Shown here piece by piece: positions 17,808 to 25,752 of a stretch of 64,000 bases of DNA. A program made the translations under genes and the position numbers. The stretch is from Parvularcula marina. Its GTDB lineage: Bacteria; Pseudomonadota; Alphaproteobacteria; Caulobacterales; Parvularculaceae. How positions within the stretch are numbered: the first letter of the stretch is position 1; each line of letters begins with the position of its first letter. The notes below the pieces were generated by a model that saw only the letters and a program-made list of their open reading frames with translations, made no database searches and was not told the origin of the DNA. Location of the stretch: positions 186,001 to 250,000 of the forward strand of contig NZ_QUQO01000001.1 of the NCBI RefSeq assembly GCF_003399445.1, given 5' to 3'.

Positions 17808-18004
17808 GACTTCCCGTTTCCTTTTTGTCCGCGCACCGTTGCTGCGGCCGCCATCAACTCCTCGGCAATCGCCTCGGCGTCATCCGGATCAAAATCCATA
17901 GGTAGATCAACACCTTCACCGGTGATGTAGATGCGAACCATGCCCTGATCTGTTGGCCCGACGATGAGGTCGGCGGCGGTTTCCGAAGGTGTATTGAGCC
18001 CCAT
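17804..18004 (-). CDS. small conserved-type protein, DUF6324-like
   Basis: This 66-residue acidic cytoplasmic protein has a central strand pattern IVGPTDQGMVRIYITGEGVD and the helix DPDDAEAIAEELMAAA. It resembles a short alphaproteobacterial family that I recall as DUF6324, but I could not check this. It heads a two-gene unit with asmA (4-bp overlap), so it is probably a real and expressed gene despite its size. There is no signal peptide or membrane segment. The 205 bp upstream, shared with the divergent PBP1A gene, must hold its promoter, though I see no convincing boxes there. Confidence 0.72.
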   Translation of the reverse strand: MGLNTPSETAADLIVGPTDQGMVRIYITGEGVDLPMDFDPDDAEAIAEELMAAAATVRGQKGNGKS

Positions 18005-18209
18005 ATTATCTCCCCTGGTGAGGTCAGGTGGCCCCCTTCATATAGTCTAACGCAGAAGGGGCAGGAGGCGCTGCACCCAATTTCACATCTTTTTGCAAGA
18101 TTGCAGTGCGTGGCCGTCATGCATCTGCCATGATTTTCACCTTAACCGAGCTTGTCCCGAGGGCCGAAAGGCTGCGATAAAGGGGGCGACGTAGAGGGCC
18201 CGTCAGCTC

Positions 18210-20915
18210 ATGAACCAAAGCTACAATCTCGGGGGCGTCCAACGCCCTGACCATCAGCGCGAAAAACCCAAGCGGGACAAGAAGAAAGGGCCTTGGGGGC
18301 TCATTCTCAAGATCTTCGGGGGGCTCGTTGCCGTCGGCATCGTGGCCGCACTGATTGCGTTCATCGCTGTGTTCATGTGGGTGCAGTCCTTGGTCCCGAG
18401 CCTGCCTGACGAACAGGTGTTGGCCAATTACGAGCCTAAAGTGACGACCCGCGTTCATGCCGGTGACGGCTCTCTTGTCGCTGAATTCGCACGGGAGCGG
18501 CGCCTCTTTGTGCCGGAGCCGGCCATTCCAGATGTCGTCAAACAGGCGTTCATTTCGGCAGAAGACCAGAACTTCTATGGCCATAACGGGCTCGATTATC
18601 GCGGCATCATGCGCGCGGCGATCCGTTTTATCCCTGACAAAATGGCCGGCAATTCGCTGGAGGGTGGCTCGACGATCACCCAGCAGGTGGCGAAGAACTT
18701 CCTTCTGACCGCGGACCAGAAATTCGAGCGGAAAGCGAAAGAGGCGATGATCGCCCGTCGGATGGAGAAGACCTTCTCCAAGGGCCATATCCTCGAGCTT
18801 TATCTCAACGAGATTTATCTGGGGAACCGCTCCTATGGCGTGGCCGCAGCCGCGCTCAACTATTTTGAAAAGCCGCTCGATGAGCTGGAGCCACACGAGG
18901 CGGCCTATCTTGCAACGCTCGCCAAAGCGCCGAGCCGCTATCACCCGGTCCGCAATGAGGCCCGCGCACTCGCGCGTCGTAACTGGATCCTTGGCCGGAT
19001 GCATGAAGACGGTCATCTGACCAAAGAGGAACTCGAGGAAGAACGCGCCAAGCCGCTCGATGCCGTGCTCGCGCCGCCGCTCGGGGCGCGGAACTCTGAA
19101 GGCAAATATTTTGCCGAGGAAATTCGCCGGCAGGTCTCAGATCTCTATGGCGCCGAGACCTTCTATGATGCGGGCCTTTCGATCCGTACGACGCTCGACC
19201 CTGAGCTTCAGATGGTCGCGCAGGCGGCCTTCCGCAAACATCTCTCCGCCTATGATCGCCGTCACGGCTATCGCGGGGCGATTGCGACGATTGAGTTGCC
19301 CGTTGACCTTGATGCCCGTGAAGAAGAGGTCGTACCCGGTGAGGCCATGCCGCGCTATCTGTGGCAGACAACGCTTCGTCAGACATCGGACCAGCTGATC
19401 AAGGACCGCCTTGCCAGTGACGACCTTGAGCCGTGGCACCTCGTGCTCGTGCTCAGTGTCACGGATGAGGCCGCCCGGATCGGTTTCCGTGATGGGTCGA
19501 TGAGCACGGTCCCGTTTGCGGGTGTCGAATGGGCCCGAGAATATGGCAGTGCCGATACACGCGGACCAGAAGTCACCACCGTCAGCGAAGTGCTCAATGC
19601 CGGGGAGATCATCTATGTCTCTGAGATCGGTGAAGACTTCATCACGGCACTGAGCAAACCGCGCGCGCCGGAGCCTGCAGACGAACTTTCCGAAGAAGAG
19701 CTGGCTGAGGGCGAGGTCGCACCACCAGCGCCGCCGCTCGCCAATCCGGATGCGCAATATGAGCTGGAACAGATTCCGGCGGCCAATGGCGGTTTCATCG
19801 CCATGGACCCGCATACGGGCCGCGTTCTCGCGATGGTCGGCGGATTCTCTTATGGCCTGTCGGAGTTCAACCGGACGACCCAAGCATGGCGTCAGCCGGG
19901 CTCGACCTTCAAGCCATTCGTTTATGCCGCAGCACTAGAGGCTGGTTACACGCCGTCTTCGATCGTGCTCGATGCGCCGTTCGTGGCGCCGTCGCTGGGC
20001 GATGACTGGTGGAAGCCTGGCAACTATGTCGCCGGCCGCTTCTATGGCGAATCAACGCTCCGTCTAGGGATTGAAAAATCCCGGAACACGATGACCGCGC
20101 GGCTGGCGCAGGATATCGGCATCGGTCGTATCATCGATATCGCCGAACGCTTCGGGGTCTCTGACAAGCTGCCGCGGGAACTTGCGATCAGCCTCGGGGC
20201 CGGGGAGACGACACTGACCCGGATCACCACCGCCTATTCGCAATTCGTGAACGGCGGCAAACGGATCCAGCCGGTGTTCATTGACCGCATCCAGAACCGT
20301 TATGGCGAGACGATCTATGCGCGCGACCAGCGGGCTTGTTTTGACTGTAACGCGCTTGACTGGCGTGGCCAGACAGAGCCGCTTCTTGCTGATGAGCGTG
20401 AAATGATCATCGATTCGCGGACGGCCTATCAGATGGTCCACATCCTCGAAGGGGTCATCGATCGGGGCACCGGTGCGGGCATAAACAACCAGATCGATTC
20501 AAGTTTCCCGCTGGCTGGCAAGACCGGGACGACCGACGACTATCACGATGCGTGGTTTGTCGGCTTCTCACCCGACCTCGCAGCAGGGGTTTATATCGGC
20601 TTTGATACGCCTGCGACGCTGGGTCAGGGGGAAGGCGGCTCGAACGTCTCCGCGCCTGTATTCGGTGAGTTCATGGGGCAGGTTCTGCCGACCCGCGAGG
20701 TCGTGCCATTCCGTGCGCCATCCGGCATCCGGCTTGTCCGGGTGAATGCCAAGACAGGGAAGCCTGCCAATCCGGGCGATCCCAATGTCATCCTCGAAGC
20801 CTTCAAGGCCGAAGATGACATTTACGGCACGCGGCGTTTCGATGTGGACGGCAATCCGTCCAATGAAGGCCGCGGCGATGAGGGGATCACGGATGATCTC
20901 GGCGGGATCTACTAG
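18210..20915 (+). CDS. mrcA: penicillin-binding protein 1A, bifunctional
   Basis: This 901-residue class A PBP has a short cytoplasmic, Lys-rich N-terminus and one membrane helix (about 35-60). The GT51 glycosyltransferase domain has its catalytic Glu118 in SAEDQNFYGHNG, followed by GGSTITQQVAKNF. The transpeptidase domain has Ser565 and Lys568 in STFK, SRN in the SxN position, and KTGT at 771. It polymerises and cross-links peptidoglycan. An acidic Pro-rich loop (around ADELSEEELAEGEVAPPAPP) lies before the transpeptidase domain. Its TAG stop shares the palindrome CTAG with the stop of the convergent peroxiredoxin-fusion gene. Confidence 0.94.
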   Translation: MNQSYNLGGVQRPDHQREKPKRDKKKGPWGLILKIFGGLVAVGIVAALIAFIAVFMWVQSLVPSLPDEQVLANYEPKVTTRVHAGDGSLVAEFARERRLFVPEPAIPDVVKQAFISAEDQNFYGHNGLDYRGIMRAAIRFIPDKMAGNSLEGGSTITQQVAKNFLLTADQKFERKAKEAMIARRMEKTFSKGHILELYLNEIYLGNRSYGVAAAALNYFEKPLDELEPHEAAYLATLAKAPSRYHPVRNEARALARRNWILGRMHEDGHLTKEELEEERAKPLDAVLAPPLGARNSEGKYFAEEIRRQVSDLYGAETFYDAGLSIRTTLDPELQMVAQAAFRKHLSAYDRRHGYRGAIATIELPVDLDAREEEVVPGEAMPRYLWQTTLRQTSDQLIKDRLASDDLEPWHLVLVLSVTDEAARIGFRDGSMSTVPFAGVEWAREYGSADTRGPEVTTVSEVLNAGEIIYVSEIGEDFITALSKPRAPEPADELSEEELAEGEVAPPAPPLANPDAQYELEQIPAANGGFIAMDPHTGRVLAMVGGFSYGLSEFNRTTQAWRQPGSTFKPFVYAAALEAGYTPSSIVLDAPFVAPSLGDDWWKPGNYVAGRFYGESTLRLGIEKSRNTMTARLAQDIGIGRIIDIAERFGVSDKLPRELAISLGAGETTLTRITTAYSQFVNGGKRIQPVFIDRIQNRYGETIYARDQRACFDCNALDWRGQTEPLLADEREMIIDSRTAYQMVHILEGVIDRGTGAGINNQIDSSFPLAGKTGTTDDYHDAWFVGFSPDLAAGVYIGFDTPATLGQGEGGSNVSAPVFGEFMGQVLPTREVVPFRAPSGIRLVRVNAKTGKPANPGDPNVILEAFKAEDDIYGTRRFDVDGNPSNEGRGDEGITDDLGGIY

Positions 20916-22066
20916 ACCCCGCCAGCCTCTTCCTTGGCGGGCAGTTTCTTCATATCGGCATCAATGTCCGAGACAATGCTGCCGATATTCTGCCGTCTGA
21001 TTTCGCCTGCTGCGGTATCATAGATGAAGGGCAGGAACGCAAAGCGTTCGCCGCTCGTCACACGCGACACAGTGTGCAGAAGAGAGCAAGAGAAGATGAC
21101 GGCCCCACCGGCTGGCGGCTTGTAAAAGCGCTTGCCGAATTCCGGGAACCCAATCCCGCCGCCTTCAAAGTCGTTATTGAGGTTGATCGACACCGCAAAG
21201 CGGCGATGCGCCGTGCCCGGTGTAGTATTGTCCCGGTGCGGCATGAAATGCCCGCCCGTATCTGCACCGTAATGGGCAACCACGTGACGTTCGATCTTGG
21301 TCGCGTCAAACTGGTAGGCCTTTTTGATCTGCGGGACGATGCGGCGGTGAATCCGCGCATTCGCCATGCGGATGATTTCCTGATCCGTGATCCAGTGATC
21401 CTGACGGCGCTTATGGGAGTCATCAAGAACAGCGACAGTCTTGCCATCTTTCTCGACCATATAGCCTGACTCTTCGCCACCATGCTCCTTATAAAGATTG
21501 ATGAGGCGCTCACAGAAAGCCGGCTCGAAAATATCCGGCAGCATCATGATCGGCGCTTCAACCCCGAGCCCGGCCGAATTCGAGGGCGGCTGGGGTAGGC
21601 TCTCAAGATAAGGGATCAGATCATCAAGATCGCGATCGTCGCGCTGGAACGGGACGACTTTCATGATCCGCAAAGCTGGATCGATGATGAACCAGGTCGG
21701 AACGTAGGGCGGATACTCGTCCTTTTCCTCTTCCGCCGGGGTCACACCAAAAATGCGGCTGATCTTGTTGTCGTAGTCGAGGAAGTAGCGATAGCCTGGA
21801 TAGCGCTCGGCGATCCGGCCCTCAGAGACATCGCTCTGGTCCGAGGTCACGCCGAAGAAGCTGAATTTGTCATCGTTGAAAAGGTCCGGCCGCTTGAACA
21901 GCGCCTGAACTCTTTTGGCACAGGGCTCATGTTTGGCCGAGCCGAGGAAGGCCAGAACAACATAACGTCCGCCTGCCTGATCAAAGGCAAACTTTGGGTT
22001 CTTCATGGACGGGGCCACGAATGTTGGCACCGTGTCCCCGGGTAACAGCAGTTTCGGCTGTTTCAT
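20912..22066 (-). CDS. peroxiredoxin-like domain fused to 2OG-Fe(II) oxygenase
   Basis: This 384-residue protein has two domains. Residues 1-150 have the AhpC/TSA fold pattern (LLLPGDTVPTFVAPS, YVVLAFLGSAKHEPC, FFGVTSDQSDVSEGRI). Residues about 165-375 form a prolyl-4-hydroxylase-type dioxygenase with iron ligands His277, Asp279 and His331 and the 2-oxoglutarate Arg341. The oxygenase motif is intact. In the peroxiredoxin half the Cys at 49 is kept, but the usual Pro and Thr seven and three residues before it are Gly42 and His46, so peroxidase activity is doubtful. I start at the ATG at 22066, which has AAGGGA upstream; an ATG at 22132 would add 22 residues with no ribosome site. The substrate is unknown. 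Confidence 0.88.
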   Translation of the reverse strand: MKQPKLLLPGDTVPTFVAPSMKNPKFAFDQAGGRYVVLAFLGSAKHEPCAKRVQALFKRPDLFNDDKFSFFGVTSDQSDVSEGRIAERYPGYRYFLDYDNKISRIFGVTPAEEEKDEYPPYVPTWFIIDPALRIMKVVPFQRDDRDLDDLIPYLESLPQPPSNSAGLGVEAPIMMLPDIFEPAFCERLINLYKEHGGEESGYMVEKDGKTVAVLDDSHKRRQDHWITDQEIIRMANARIHRRIVPQIKKAYQFDATKIERHVVAHYGADTGGHFMPHRDNTTPGTAHRRFAVSINLNNDFEGGGIGFPEFGKRFYKPPAGGAVIFSCSLLHTVSRVTSGERFAFLPFIYDTAAGEIRRQNIGSIVSDIDADMKKLPAKEEAGGV

Positions 22067-22249
22067 TGGTGCATCCCTTGTCCCGGAAAAAGCTTCATCG
22101 CTCCTTCCGATCGTCTCTCCATGCAATATCATTGCCGGATGCGGCGTAACAGAAAATCCCCTTTTAGATGAAGGGTTAATCGGAGTGCTTGCTCCGGTGA
22201 GGGAAGTTTCCTATCTCGGCACGCTCATTCCCCGCGTAACGGAGTAAAC

Positions 22250-23357
22250 ATGCGCGCAGAAATCACCCATGACGCTGAGCAGGTGCGGCAATCGCTGGCC
22301 CTGCTGAGGAGGCGTCTTTGACTGGGACGTCGCAAACGAACGTCTCAAGGAACTGAATGCCAAGGCCGAGGATCCAACCCTTTGGGATGATCCGGAGACG
22401 GCCCAGAAGCTGATGCAGGAGCGCACCCATCTGGAGAACCAGATCAACGCGCTCTCCGAAATCCAGACCGATCTCGATGATTCGCTTGAACTCGCCGAAA
22501 TGGCCGAGGCCGAAGGCGATGATGCGGCGATCGACGATATTCAGGCATCGCTCTCGGCGCTGAGGGAAAAGGCCGCCCGTGCGGAACTCGAAGCGCTGCT
22601 GTCCGGTGAAGCGGACGGCAACAATGCCTTTGTCGAGATCCATGCAGGGGCTGGCGGGACCGAATCGAATGACTGGGCCAACATGCTCTACCGCATGTAT
22701 GTGCGCTGGGCGCAGGCCAAGGGCCACAAGGTCGAGATCATCGAGGAGCAGGCTGGCGAGGAAGCGGGCATCAAATCCGCAACCGTCCTCGTCAAAGGCA
22801 TCAATGCCTATGGCTGGCTGAAGACCGAATCAGGCGTGCACCGTCTTGTCCGGATCAGCCCTTATGATTCAAACGCCCGCCGTCACACGAGCTTTTCCTC
22901 CGTGTGGGTCTACCCCGAGATCGATGACAATATCGAGATCGAGATCAATGAGAGCGACTGCCGGATCGACACGTTCCGTGCCTCAGGTGCTGGCGGCCAG
23001 CACGTCAACACGACCGACTCGGCGGTGAGGATCACGCACGTGCCGTCCGGCATCGTCGTGCAGTGCCAGTCCGAACGCTCCCAGCACAAGAACCGCGCAA
23101 CCGCTTGGAACATGCTCCGGGCCCGTCTTTATGAAGTTGAGCTTCAAAAGCGGGAAGAAGAGGCCAACGCCAAGGCGGCGACCAAGACTGAAATCGGCTG
23201 GGGCCACCAGATCCGCTCTTACGTCCTCCAGCCCTATCAGATGGTGAAGGATCTGCGGACGGGCGTTGAAAGTCCGTCCCCGGATGCTGTGCTTGATGGT
23301 GATCTTGACCAATTCATGGGCGCAGCCTTGGCCGCAAGGGTCGGCGGGGAAGAATAA
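22250..23357 (+). CDS. prfB: peptide chain release factor 2, made by +1 frameshift
   Basis: The gene starts at the ATG at 22250, reads 23 codons to an in-frame TGA (22319-22321), then shifts +1 and continues from 22320 to 23357, giving about 368 residues, the normal RF2 length. Without the shift the N-terminal helix would be missing and the ATG at 22413 would give a truncated protein. GGQ lies at 248-250 ([14 protein letters not shown]). The codon-recognition tripeptide is SPY at 203-205 where E. coli has SPF. RF2 terminates at UGA and UAA, and the frameshift lets low RF2 raise its own synthesis. It is divergent from the peroxiredoxin fusion and convergent with a small membrane gene 18 bp away. 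Confidence 0.95.
22307..22322 (+). promoter_or_regulatory. programmed +1 frameshift site of prfB
   Basis: The slippery element CTT TGA C lies at 22316-22322, with the internal Shine-Dalgarno-like AGGAGG at 22307-22312, three bases upstream of CTT. This is the standard autoregulatory arrangement of bacterial RF2 genes: a slow stop at UGA when RF2 is scarce lets the ribosome slip from CUU to UUU and carry on. Confidence 0.95.
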
Positions 23358-23375
23358 TTCCCCGCTGATAAATTC

Positions 23376-23729
23376 CTATTTTCTGATGACCGAGATAGCG
23401 AGGGCGGTAAACGCCAAAAGTATGATGATCACTGACAGTGACCACCACCTGTCTACCTCGAACGATCCGTTTCCGGTCGGACCACCCCCGGCATAAAGAA
23501 CGAACCCCATCACAGCGGCGAAAAACAGGGATAAGCCCACGGCTGCCACTGAAGTCATGATAGCAAATGGCCGATAGAAAAATCCTGCAAGGGAAGTGCC
23601 GGCTAACACCCCAAAAGAAACACGTAACCATAGCAAATCAGGCGTGTAAGTAGGATCAGTATACGACGAGAAAAAGAGGTATAGCGATGGGACGAAGATC
23701 AAACCCATCAAAAGGTATCGTCTAATCAT
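23376..23729 (-). CDS. small four-helix membrane protein, unrecognised
   Basis: This 117-residue protein is almost wholly hydrophobic with about four membrane helices (starting RRYLLMGLIFVPSLYLFF and ending SLSVIIILLAFTALAISVI). The ATG at 23729 has GAGG six bases upstream. I do not recognise a family. G+C is about 51% (152 of 300 over 23401-23700 by hand), below the surrounding ~60%. It is tail-to-tail with prfB across 18 bp and is separated from the TIGR02300 gene by a strong bidirectional terminator, so it is likely its own transcription unit. Confidence 0.65.
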   Translation of the reverse strand: MIRRYLLMGLIFVPSLYLFFSSYTDPTYTPDLLWLRVSFGVLAGTSLAGFFYRPFAIMTSVAAVGLSLFFAAVMGFVLYAGGGPTGNGSFEVDRWWSLSVIIILLAFTALAISVIRK

Positions 23730-23785
23730 AAAGCCTCTATACCTTCGGTGCAGGATCCAGATCGAGAATCCTGAGGTGAGGCTAG

Positions 23786-23816
23786 CAAAAAGGGCGCCCG
23801 GAGGCGCCCTTTTTTA
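23786..23816 (-). terminator. bidirectional rho-independent terminator
   Basis: The perfect stem GGGCGCC / GGCGCCC with a short loop is flanked by A5 on one side and T6 on the other, so it can work on both strands. It lies directly after the stop of the minus-strand TIGR02300 gene, which is its most likely user. Confidence 0.9.
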
Positions 23817-23820
23817 GTCT

Positions 23821-24291
23821 TTACCGCTCGTGATCGTCGTCGTGATCACCGGGAATGGCGACGCCGAGATCATCGTCTTCGTCATCATCATTGAGTAGCG
23901 TGTCATCGTCATCATCGTCGATGTCGACATCGATGTCGTCGATATCGCTGAGGTCTTCCTCATCGTCTTCATCGTCGTCATCGGTTTCTTCGTCTTCTTC
24001 GGCGAGGCCGGATTTCCGCTTGCTCTTGGGCGCGGCCATATCCTCATCGGCATCGTCGAGACTGGTCTCGACTTCGTCCTCGTCTACTGTTTCGTCCTCA
24101 TCATCCTCTTCGGCTTCTGCCGCAGGCTTGGCGGTTTCGTCATCCGGCCGGGCGCGCCGCGGCTTGAGGAGGAGTTCGGGGGTGAATTCATTGCCGCATT
24201 TCGGGCAAAGGGCGGGATCTTTTTTCAGGTCGTAGAAACGGGTGCCGCATTCGGGGCAGTCGCGCTTCGTGCCAAGCTCTTCATTAGCCAC
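23821..24291 (-). CDS. TIGR02300 family zinc-ribbon protein with acidic tail
   Basis: This 156-residue protein starts at a GTG (24291). Two CxxC pairs, Cys12/Cys15 and Cys29/Cys32, form a zinc ribbon (DCPECGTRFYDLKKDPALCP), which is the signature of the alphaproteobacterial TIGR02300 family. After about residue 60 the sequence becomes a long run of Asp and Glu broken by a short basic patch (KSKRKSG), and is surely disordered. The function of the family is unknown; a zinc ribbon with an acidic tail suggests interaction with basic protein or nucleic-acid machinery, which is inference. The gene is divergent from aroA and followed by a strong terminator. Confidence 0.9.
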   Translation of the reverse strand: MANEELGTKRDCPECGTRFYDLKKDPALCPKCGNEFTPELLLKPRRARPDDETAKPAAEAEEDDEDETVDEDEVETSLDDADEDMAAPKSKRKSGLAEEDEETDDDDEDDEEDLSDIDDIDVDIDDDDDDTLLNDDDEDDDLGVAIPGDHDDDHER

Positions 24292-24417
24292 TGGGTATCT
24301 TGCTCCGCTGGGGGAATATCTCTTTTAAAATGGGCTGGAATGCCCTGAAGAGGGCGGTGTTGCCAGAGCCTATGGCCACTGTCAAAAGCGCTGACGCATT
24401 TTTCTGAAGGGGGTCCT

Positions 24418-25722
24418 GTGCCGACACCGATGACCGCGCATCCGGGTGGGCCGCTCAAGGGCGAGGCCGTGCTGCCCGGGGACAAATCGATCTCCCACAG
24501 GGCGCTGATTTTCGGGGGTCTGGCCCGGGGGCAGACGCGGATTCGCAACCTGCTGACCGCCGATGACGTGATGCGGACAGCCGCCGCGCTGCGCGGCTTC
24601 GGCCTGAGCGTTGAGCGCGAGGGTGAGGAGATCGTGGTTGAGGGCGGGCCATGGCAGTCACCCGATCACATGATTTATTGCGGCAATTCCGGCACGGGCG
24701 TGCGCCTCCTGATGGGGGCCGCCGCCGGACAGGGCGTTGCCGTGAGTTTTGAAGGTGATGCCTCCTTGCGGGTCCGGCCGATGGAACGGGTGCTCGAGCC
24801 CTTGCGCGATATGGGCCTTGAGGGAACATCGACGGAAGGGCACCTGCCGGTTTCGCTCTCCGCCGGGAGCCTTCGCGCGATCACCTACAGGCTGCCGAAA
24901 GCCTCGGCGCAGCTCAAAACCGCGGTGCTGCTCGCGGGTCTCGGGGCCGAAGGGGACACGGTGATCGAGGAGCCGATCCTCTGCCGGGACCACACCGAAC
25001 GCATGCTGCCGGCCTTTGGCGCGGAGCTCGTGATCGAGGAGATGGGCGAGGGGCGGAAGCTGACCCTGCCCGGACGCCAGCAGCTGAAGGGGGCAAAAGT
25101 GACCGTGCCGGGCGATCCGTCTTCGGCGGCGTTCCTGCTGGTCGCTGGCGCCATCCTGTCCGGATCGGAGATCACGCTGCCCGGTGTCCTGATCAATGAG
25201 ACGCGGATCGGCTTTATCGAGACCCTGCGCGAGATGGGCGCGCAAGTGAGCCTAATGAATGAGCGAGAAGAAGGCGGTGAGCCGATTGCCGATCTGCATG
25301 TCCGTTCATCCGCGCTGAAAGCCATTCACCTCGGGCCGGAGCGGGCGCCGGCGCAGATCGACGAATACCCGATACTCGCGGTCGCTGCGGCCTTTGCCGA
25401 AGGGACGACAAGGTTCGAAGGGCTTGATGAGTTGCGGGTCAAGGAATCGGACCGGCTCGCCGCAACGGCGGCGCTCCTGACAGAGAATGGGGTCACCTGC
25501 CGGACAGGCGAGGACTGGCTCGAAATCGATGGCGGCACGCCGAAAGGCGGCGGGCTCGTCAAAACGCATCACGATCACCGGATCGCCATGTCGTCGCTGA
25601 TCCTCGGCCTTGGCGCGGCGGAGCCAGTGACGGTCGATGATTGTGAGATGATTGCGACGTCTTTTCCGAATTTTGCCGGACTGATGGCCTCACTGGGTGC
25701 CAATATTAAGGAGCATGTCTAA
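24418..25722 (+). CDS. aroA: 3-phosphoshikimate 1-carboxyvinyltransferase (EPSP synthase)
   Basis: This 434-residue enzyme joins shikimate-3-phosphate and PEP in aromatic amino acid synthesis. It shows LPGDKSISHRALIFGGLA near residue 20, GNSGTGVRLLMGAAAG near 89, the catalytic stretch DEYPILAVAAAFAEGTT, LRVKESDR and DHRIAMS. The Gly of GNSGTG is the ordinary residue at the glyphosate-contact position rather than the Ala of the tolerant CP4 type. I use the GTG at 24418, preceded by AAGGGGG; an ATG four codons later is also possible. Downstream the antiporter gene follows after 30 bp and may be co-transcribed. Confidence 0.95.
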   Translation: MPTPMTAHPGGPLKGEAVLPGDKSISHRALIFGGLARGQTRIRNLLTADDVMRTAAALRGFGLSVEREGEEIVVEGGPWQSPDHMIYCGNSGTGVRLLMGAAAGQGVAVSFEGDASLRVRPMERVLEPLRDMGLEGTSTEGHLPVSLSAGSLRAITYRLPKASAQLKTAVLLAGLGAEGDTVIEEPILCRDHTERMLPAFGAELVIEEMGEGRKLTLPGRQQLKGAKVTVPGDPSSAAFLLVAGAILSGSEITLPGVLINETRIGFIETLREMGAQVSLMNEREEGGEPIADLHVRSSALKAIHLGPERAPAQIDEYPILAVAAAFAEGTTRFEGLDELRVKESDRLAATAALLTENGVTCRTGEDWLEIDGGTPKGGGLVKTHHDHRIAMSSLILGLGAAEPVTVDDCEMIATSFPNFAGLMASLGANIKEHV

Positions 25723-25752
25723 GATAGCCCCAATCTGAACAAGGGGGATATC

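Noticed and set aside
18117-19016. 299-codon minus-strand frame opposite PBP1A
   Set aside because: Shadow of a strongly conserved gene in a G+C-rich genome; no motif, no ribosome site.
22413-23357. RF2 starting at the ATG at 22413
   Set aside because: It lacks the N-terminal helix and ignores the clear frameshift site upstream.
23855-24235. Ser-rich plus-strand frame
   Set aside because: It is the mirror of the Asp/Glu codon tract of the TIGR02300 gene; the acidic-protein gene near 59.8-60.2 kb gives the same artefact.
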